Below are positions 59,354 through 64,000 of a DNA stretch of 64,000 bases, one piece after another; within the stretch, counting starts at the first letter, position 1; each line of letters opens with the position of its first letter. The stretch is from contig NZ_CP029256.1 of assembly GCF_003628755.1 (NCBI RefSeq), positions 2,375,585-2,439,584 on the forward strand, in the 5' to 3' direction. The translations under genes were made by a program, and so were the position numbers. This stretch comes from Christensenella minuta (GTDB lineage Bacteria; Bacillota; Clostridia; Christensenellales; Christensenellaceae). The notes beneath the pieces were generated by a model. It made no database searches. It saw only the letters and a program-made list of their open reading frames with translations, and was not told where the DNA came from.

Positions 59354-60460
59354 TCAGAATTTTGGGATCATGATCTTTTCACCGCCCCGGAGGCACGATT
59401 CGTGGCCGCAGATGCCCGCAGCCGTAATATTGGCGGACATTTTTGCGTTCAGCAGAGGCTCGCGTTCCTCAACGATGGAGGCGATGAACTCCTGCACGAG
59501 GTGCGGGTGCGAACCGCCGTGGCCGGAACCCTGGATAAAGGAAACGTTGTCCTTATTAAGGATCACTTCCCGTTTCGTAAAGGGTTTCAGTTCATCGATC
59601 AGCAGGTCGTCCGTATCGGGCGCGTGGAACCTGCGCGCGGATTCGCCGCCCTCGAAGAGAACGGAGCCTTCCTCGGCAATCTGGTCCCATTCATAAGACA
59701 TCTTTGTGCCGTATACGTCAAAGCTCTCGCGGTACTGGCGGACGGTTTCATAAAGGGAGCGTGTCGCTTCCGCAACAACGTCCGTGTCCTTAAGCCGGAA
59801 TGTCAGCGTTTCACAGGCAAACGGCGAACCGTAGCGCTCTGCGAGGTCTTCGGAAATATGCCCCGAGCCGTGGCCGATAACAGACAGGGCTTCCGTCTTA
59901 TTAATCATAAGCAGCGGGGAAATGGCGTGCGTGCCATACCAGAAAGGCGGGAAGCCAAGCCAGTATTCCGGCCAGCCGGTGAGCCCCATATCCTGCATAT
60001 GGCTGCCGCGCACAAGCTGGATGCGTCCCATCTGTCCGCTTTCCACCAAGTGCTTTACATACAGGTATTCGCGCGTATAAACGGCGGTTTCCATCATCAT
60101 ATAAACCTTGCCGCTCTTCTCCTGTGCGTCGCACAGGCTTTTAAGCTCGTCAACCGTGGTCGCCATGGGTACTGTGCACGCGGTATGCTTGCCCGCCTCG
60201 AGGGAAGCGAGCGACTGCTTGTAGTGATCCAGAATGGGTGTGATGATGTGGATCGCGTCGATCTCCTTGGAAGCGCACACATCGTCGAAATTCGTGAACC
60301 GCATGGATTCCTCGATCCCCAGTTCCTCGCCCGTTTTGCGCAGCGCTTCCGGGCTGCGCTGGCAAATTGCAACCTTTCCGACATTCGGGTGTTTCTGGTA
60401 AAGCTTGACAAATTCCTTGCCAAAATTCATTCCGATTACAGCAACATTAACTTTTTTCAT
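59354..60460 (-). CDS. Gfo/Idh/MocA-family oxidoreductase (second)
   Basis: 368 residues from ATG 60460 (AGGGGTGAG upstream). Rossmann start NVAVIGMNFGKEFVKLYQKHP, DAIHIITPILDHYKQSLASLEAGKHTACTVPM, where EKP is replaced by TVP as in some family members. C-terminal alpha/beta domain with GHGSGHISEDLAERYG. A sugar dehydrogenase, likely for the sugar imported by the divergent ABC transporter. Not closely related to the 15855-17015 protein. Confidence 0.85.
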   Translation of the reverse strand: MKKVNVAVIGMNFGKEFVKLYQKHPNVGKVAICQRSPEALRKTGEELGIEESMRFTNFDDVCASKEIDAIHIITPILDHYKQSLASLEAGKHTACTVPMATTVDELKSLCDAQEKSGKVYMMMETAVYTREYLYVKHLVESGQMGRIQLVRGSHMQDMGLTGWPEYWLGFPPFWYGTHAISPLLMINKTEALSVIGHGSGHISEDLAERYGSPFACETLTFRLKDTDVVAEATRSLYETVRQYRESFDVYGTKMSYEWDQIAEEGSVLFEGGESARRFHAPDTDDLLIDELKPFTKREVILNKDNVSFIQGSGHGGSHPHLVQEFIASIVEEREPLLNAKMSANITAAGICGHESCLRGGEKIMIPKF

Positions 60461-60494
60461 AAATCTCACCCCTACTCTAACAAAAATTAACTTT

Positions 60495-60523
60495 ATTCTA
60501 GCACCAGTATTCCCCAAAGGCAA
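60495..60523 (-). promoter_or_regulatory. Promoter of the second Gfo/Idh gene
   Basis: Minus-strand TTGCCT (60518-60523), 17 nt, TAGAAT (60495-60500). Confidence 0.5.
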
Positions 60524-60583
60524 GGGACCGGCGGCATAAAAAAAGGAGTGAAAAATTTTTATGTCAAAAATAGAAATTTAAGA

Positions 60584-60629
60584 TTGACAAGGAAAATGCA
60601 GTGTGATATTCTTTACTTAAACGATTAAG
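60584..60629 (+). promoter_or_regulatory. Promoter with LacI-type operator upstream of the second sugar ABC transporter
   Basis: TTGACA (60584-60589), 17 nt, TATTCT (60607-60612). CTTAAACGATTAAG (60616-60629), a CG-centred near-palindrome of LacI-family type, covers the start site. TTAAACGA recurs at 61457-61464 just before the ATPase gene. Confidence 0.55.
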
Positions 60630-60746
60630 AGGGTTTACAACTCACATATTCAGATTTCTATTTCCATAAGCTCAGATGAAAAGTCCAGACGGTTTTGTGA
60701 TACAGGATAGCGTGCGGCGAACAGGACGCGCCGGAACACAAAATGT

Positions 60747-60806
60747 TGACAGAAATCGTGCTGAGTGATATGTTAAGAAATGTGACCAACGTGTGCTCGT
60801 GCACAC
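60747..60806 (+). promoter_or_regulatory. Second promoter and hairpin in the long leader
   Basis: TTGACA (60747-60752), 17 nt, TATGTT (60770-60775). GTGTGC-TCGT-GCACAC hairpin at 60791-60806. 60807-61380 contains no ORF with a ribosome site. Confidence 0.45.
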
Positions 60807-61381
60807 GAGAAAAAACGGCAGAGCGATTTTCATGGCATATGAAGCTTGGGCATGTCAAAGAAATCAGGAGGTATGGGCCGGGTATGGAGAAAAGCGGAGT
60901 TCCGGGAAACCATATGGAAAAAGGTATGGAGCGGGGACCGCAAAATCCATTTGTGACAAATCAATCTTTGAGAAAAGACAAAATTGTCATAGCCAGTTAG
61001 ACTTTTAATGGTAGACTATAATACAACTAACTTTTATACGGAATTTGGAATTGAATGCTGGAATTTTAAACACCGGACTTATACCGTGGCGTTTCAGCCG
61101 ACCTTGTAGACTGGAATAGAAACATAACATGCAGGATTGCCCAGTCTTAAACAGGGAGAGAAACAGGGAGGCAATCTACTGCAAAGAGGCTTGCCGCAAT
61201 CGGCGATTATATATGCTCCTTGCCGCGCTGCAGTTTTTTCATGTAAAAATGTAAACGGAATGTGGAACCGGTGCAAACGGCGCCGGAAGGACAGGAATTG
61301 AATAAGTGCGGAAAAGCACTAAAATAAAAAAATATATACATTGCCAACCAACCCGGAAAGGGCGATATTAAGCACAAAAGA

Positions 61382-61420
61382 GTGGCTGAAAATAAAAAAA
61401 GCCACCCAGAATGAGTGGTT
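61382..61420 (-). terminator. Alternative hairpins (terminator/antiterminator-like) upstream of the second ABC transporter
   Basis: Three complementary blocks GTGGCT (61382-61387), AGCCAC (61400-61405), GTGGTT (61415-61420). On the minus strand, AACCAC/GTGGCT is followed by seven T, a terminator that can be displaced by the third block. No minus-strand gene ends here. Confidence 0.4.
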
Positions 61421-61487
61421 AATAATGTATATCTATATGACCAAGCCAAGTTAGTTTTAAACGAAAATTTTGTATGGAGGTGAGAAA

Positions 61488-62975
61488 ATGGCACAAGAAA
61501 TTTTGAAGCTGTCAAACATTTCTAAAACATTTCCCGGCGTGAAAGCCTTAAACGGCATCCAGTTCAGCCTGAACGCCGGCGAAGTGCATTGTATCTGCGG
61601 CGAGAACGGCGCGGGGAAATCGACGCTGATCAAAATTATTTCCGGCGCGTACCAGCCGGATACGGACGGAGCCATTTATTTTGAGGGGAAACAGGTGAAG
61701 CTCGATCCTTTTTCAGCGATGAATCTTGGTATTCAGACGATTTACCAGGAGCATAACGTGTTCGAGACCCTGAGCATAACGGAAAACATTTTTTCCGGTA
61801 TGGAGATCACAAAAGGCGGGATCATGCAGAAGCAGGAGATGGAGCAGAAAACGCGCGACGTCCTCGAATATCTGCACAGCAACCTGAAGCCGGAACAGAT
61901 CGTAGGAAAACTTTCCTCCGGCGAACAGAAGATCGTAGAAATCGCCAAAGCCCTGGTGTTTGACCGCAAGGTCATTATTCTCGACGAACCGACAGCGTCC
62001 TTCTCGGCGTCCGAGATCGACAACTTGCTTGAAATCGTGCACAAAATAAAAGCGCGCGGCATGGGCATCATTTATATTTCTCATCACCTGGACGAAGTAT
62101 TCAAGATCGCGGACAAAATCACGGTGCTTCGCGACGGCCAGTATATCAAGACGATCGGCGTTGGCGAAACGGACGAACCGCACCTGATCCGTGATATGGT
62201 CGGCCGCGATGCTTCCGCATTCTACAGCCGTGAATTCTATCCCAAGGGAGAGACGGTCCTCGAGGTCAGCAACCTCACGGGCAACGGCGTAAAGAACGTG
62301 TCGTTCAAGTTGAACCGCGGCGAAATCGTCGGGTTTGCCGGGATGGTCGGCTCCGGGCGGAGCGAACTGATGACGCTGCTCTTCGGCGGCGCGGAAAAAC
62401 TGACCGGCAAAGTGAAGGTGCTTGGCAAGGAGGTCAACTTCAAGAACCCCAGCGACGCGATCAAGCATAAAATGTGCTATATTACGGAAGACCGCCAGCA
62501 TACCGGCCTGTTTCTGATCCACACCATTGCGCGCAATACGCTGATTGCCAACATGGTCAATACGAAGGGGTCCTATATCAATCCGAAGCAGGAAATGAAG
62601 GTAGGGGATGAATTCGTTAAAAAGCTGGGCACCAAAGCGAAAGACGCATCCGTCCTCGCGGGCAACCTTTCCGGCGGCAACCAGCAGAAGGTAGTTCTTG
62701 CGAAATGGTTCAACACGGATGGGGAAATCTTCATTTTCGACGAACCGACCCGCGGCATCGACGTCGGCGCGAAGCAGGAAATCTATCAGATCATGATGGA
62801 CCTCTTAAAGCAGGGCAAAGCGATTATCATGGTTTCCTCGGATATGCCGGAGGTCGTTTCCATGAGCGACCGCGTTATGGTCATGAAAGCCGGGGAGTTG
62901 GTAGGCGAGCTTAACCGGGATGAAGTTTCCGAAGAAAATATTCTTGAGTATTCAATAGGGGGTAAAAAAATATGA
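61488..62975 (+). CDS. Sugar ABC transporter ATP-binding protein, RbsA-type (second)
   Basis: 495 residues from ATG 61488 (GGAGGTGAG upstream). NBD1: Walker A GENGAGKST (38-46), signature KLSSGEQKIVEIAKAL, Walker B VIILDEPTASFS. NBD2: GFAGMVGSGRSELM, LSGGNQQKVVLAKWF, IFDEPTRGIDVGAKQEIY. CUT2 sugar importer ATPase, not a close copy of the 12002-13510 one. No binding protein lies before it; it may be encoded downstream of the window or elsewhere. Confidence 0.95.
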   Translation: MAQEILKLSNISKTFPGVKALNGIQFSLNAGEVHCICGENGAGKSTLIKIISGAYQPDTDGAIYFEGKQVKLDPFSAMNLGIQTIYQEHNVFETLSITENIFSGMEITKGGIMQKQEMEQKTRDVLEYLHSNLKPEQIVGKLSSGEQKIVEIAKALVFDRKVIILDEPTASFSASEIDNLLEIVHKIKARGMGIIYISHHLDEVFKIADKITVLRDGQYIKTIGVGETDEPHLIRDMVGRDASAFYSREFYPKGETVLEVSNLTGNGVKNVSFKLNRGEIVGFAGMVGSGRSELMTLLFGGAEKLTGKVKVLGKEVNFKNPSDAIKHKMCYITEDRQHTGLFLIHTIARNTLIANMVNTKGSYINPKQEMKVGDEFVKKLGTKAKDASVLAGNLSGGNQQKVVLAKWFNTDGEIFIFDEPTRGIDVGAKQEIYQIMMDLLKQGKAIIMVSSDMPEVVSMSDRVMVMKAGELVGELNRDEVSEENILEYSIGGKKI

Positions 62976-64000
62976 AGCAGCCATCTTCTATTTCCGAAAA
63001 AAAGCCGTCCGTTTTCAGGAGCAGTGACCTGGCGATGGTACTCACCATCCTGATCGGCTTTGTGGCGGTCATGTTCGTGATCGAACTGGCCGGCGGACAA
63101 TTTAAATTTTTCACAGCAAACAACTGGCTCAATATTTTGATGCAGAACGCAGTAATCGGCATCATGGCTATGGGCATGACGATCGTCATGATCTCGGGCG
63201 GCATCGACCTTTCGGTCGGGTATCTGGCGTCCCTCGGCGGTATCTTTATCGCGAAGGGCGTTGTAGACTGGGGTATTCCGATCGTCCCGGCCGTTATCCT
63301 CGGCATCCTGATCTGCGTGGGCCTCGAAGCGATGCTTGGCGCGATCATCGCCCGGCTGGAAGTGGAACCGTTCATCATCACCCTCGGCGGCAGCATCGCC
63401 TTCCGCGGAATTGCGCTTTTGATGTGCCAGTCCCGTGAGGTCGTTATGAGCGGCCAGCTCGAAGGGTTCAAGACCAACCTGATCGAGGGCGCAAAGGCGC
63501 CGGACGGCCTCAGCATGACGCTGCCCATCTATGTCGTGATCTTTATCGTCATAGCAGTTATTGTATGGTGGGTGCTGAAATATACAAAATACGGCCGCAG
63601 GATCTACGCGGTCGGCGCAAACCCGAGTGCCGCCTACCTCGCGGGTATCAATGTAAAGAATATCAAGCTATCATCTTATGTCATTAACGGCCTGCTGGTG
63701 GGCCTTGCCTCTGTCCTGCTGCTCTCGCGCGTCGGCACTGCGATCATCACAATGGGTGAACGTATGGAGATCGACGTCATCGCGGCGGTCGTTATCGGCG
63801 GCGTGGCAATGTCCGGCGGCAAGGGCAACGCGATGGGCACGTTCCTCGGCGTCATCCTTCTCGGGGCGATCACCAACGGCATGACGGTCTTAAAGCTCCA
63901 GTCCGAATGGCAGTTCGTCGCCAAGGGCGCGATCATTATCGCGGCGGTCGCTGCAGGCGCGATCTCTTCAAAAATCGCGGCGCGCGGCGAGGTTCGTCAG
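62972..64000 (+). CDS. Sugar ABC transporter permease, RbsC-type (second, runs off the window)
   Basis: 343 residues visible from ATG 62972, overlapping the ATPase end by 4 nt, with AGGGGG upstream; the frame is still open at 64000. Motifs: GMTIVMISGGIDLSVGYLA, YAVGANPSAAYLAGINV, AVVIGGVAMSGGKGNAMG. A 22-residue polar N-terminal extension precedes the first membrane helix. The C-terminal few residues are missing. Channel partner of the preceding ATPase. Confidence 0.92.
   Translation, partial: MKQPSSISEKKPSVFRSSDLAMVLTILIGFVAVMFVIELAGGQFKFFTANNWLNILMQNAVIGIMAMGMTIVMISGGIDLSVGYLASLGGIFIAKGVVDWGIPIVPAVILGILICVGLEAMLGAIIARLEVEPFIITLGGSIAFRGIALLMCQSREVVMSGQLEGFKTNLIEGAKAPDGLSMTLPIYVVIFIVIAVIVWWVLKYTKYGRRIYAVGANPSAAYLAGINVKNIKLSSYVINGLLVGLASVLLLSRVGTAIITMGERMEIDVIAAVVIGGVAMSGGKGNAMGTFLGVILLGAITNGMTVLKLQSEWQFVAKGAIIIAAVAAGAISSKIAARGEVRQ

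Noticed and set aside
60743-61008. Two ORFs (60743-61000, 60793-61008) as hidden genes in the 1-kb intergenic region
   Set aside because: One starts inside a -35 element, neither has a ribosome site, and no protein-like pattern is seen.
61207-61515. 102-codon hydrophobic minus-strand ORF
   Set aside because: Overlaps the ATPase start and terminator-like hairpins, has no ribosome site; hydrophobicity comes from T-rich DNA.

Overview
This is a gene-dense stretch of bacterial chromosome, roughly 55% G+C by eye. AGGAGG-type ribosome sites, TTGACA/TATAAT promoters, a PerR/rubrerythrin cluster, RbsA/RbsC-type sugar transporters and the many MerR/MarR/AraC/RpiR/DeoR regulators point to an anaerobic Clostridia-like Firmicute, possibly near Christensenellaceae. 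That placement is inference; there is no rRNA or tRNA here to confirm it.

1-9.5 kb: the end of a DnaC-type helicase loader runs into a wreck of split transketolase genes. Then come a CDGSH iron-sulfur protein, a small Cys-rich protein, and an oxidative-stress operon (perR, rubrerythrin, a rubredoxin-glutamate-synthase-like fusion) behind a PerR-box promoter. These are followed by a TfoX-C protein, a MerR-family and an AraC-family regulator, two DUF2007 proteins and a MATE exporter whose leader looks like an attenuator. 9.5-19.5 kb: a pentose operon with an RpiR regulator and its repeated operators, lipoprotein binding protein, ATPase, permease, AraD epimerase, a CBS-less sugar-phosphate isomerase, a Gfo/Idh dehydrogenase, an AraB-like kinase and a second CBS-less isomerase. 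No arabinose isomerase is present.

19.5-35 kb: an unrecognised 337-aa protein, ychF, uppP, a 40-aa basic protein beside an orphan hairpin/terminator, a low-GC winged-helix-like gene, a DUF1848-alpha/alpha-toroid pair, DUF488-DsrE, a TM2 protein, DUF1015-aspartokinase, an AEC permease and a full-length purL. 35.2-39.5 kb: an IS3-family insertion sequence with a frameshifted transposase sits 7 bp after purL. It is followed by a flavin protein with a decayed divergent HxlR gene, and a marR-MATE operon. 39.5-42.5 kb: aldo/keto reductase, a sugar epimerase and a divergent 3-hexulose-6-phosphate-isomerase-like SIS protein.

42.6-51.3 kb: a complete high-affinity potassium uptake operon, kdpFABC, with a two-protein KdpD (both halves carry a GAF-like domain) and kdpE, behind a promoter with three 11-bp direct repeats. 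51.3-64 kb: a macro-domain/flavin-ferredoxin pair, fabV-fsa, a lipoprotein, HAD phosphatases, deoR-deoC, a second Gfo/Idh oxidoreductase, a 1-kb regulatory intergenic region and a second RbsA/RbsC transporter that runs off the end.

The window is mostly carbohydrate uptake and conversion, with stress and potassium homeostasis modules. Clear mobile DNA is limited to one IS. The most novel-looking elements are the rearranged KdpD, the araA-less pentose operon, the MATE leaders, the DUF1848-toroid pair and the regulatory region at 60.5-61.5 kb.
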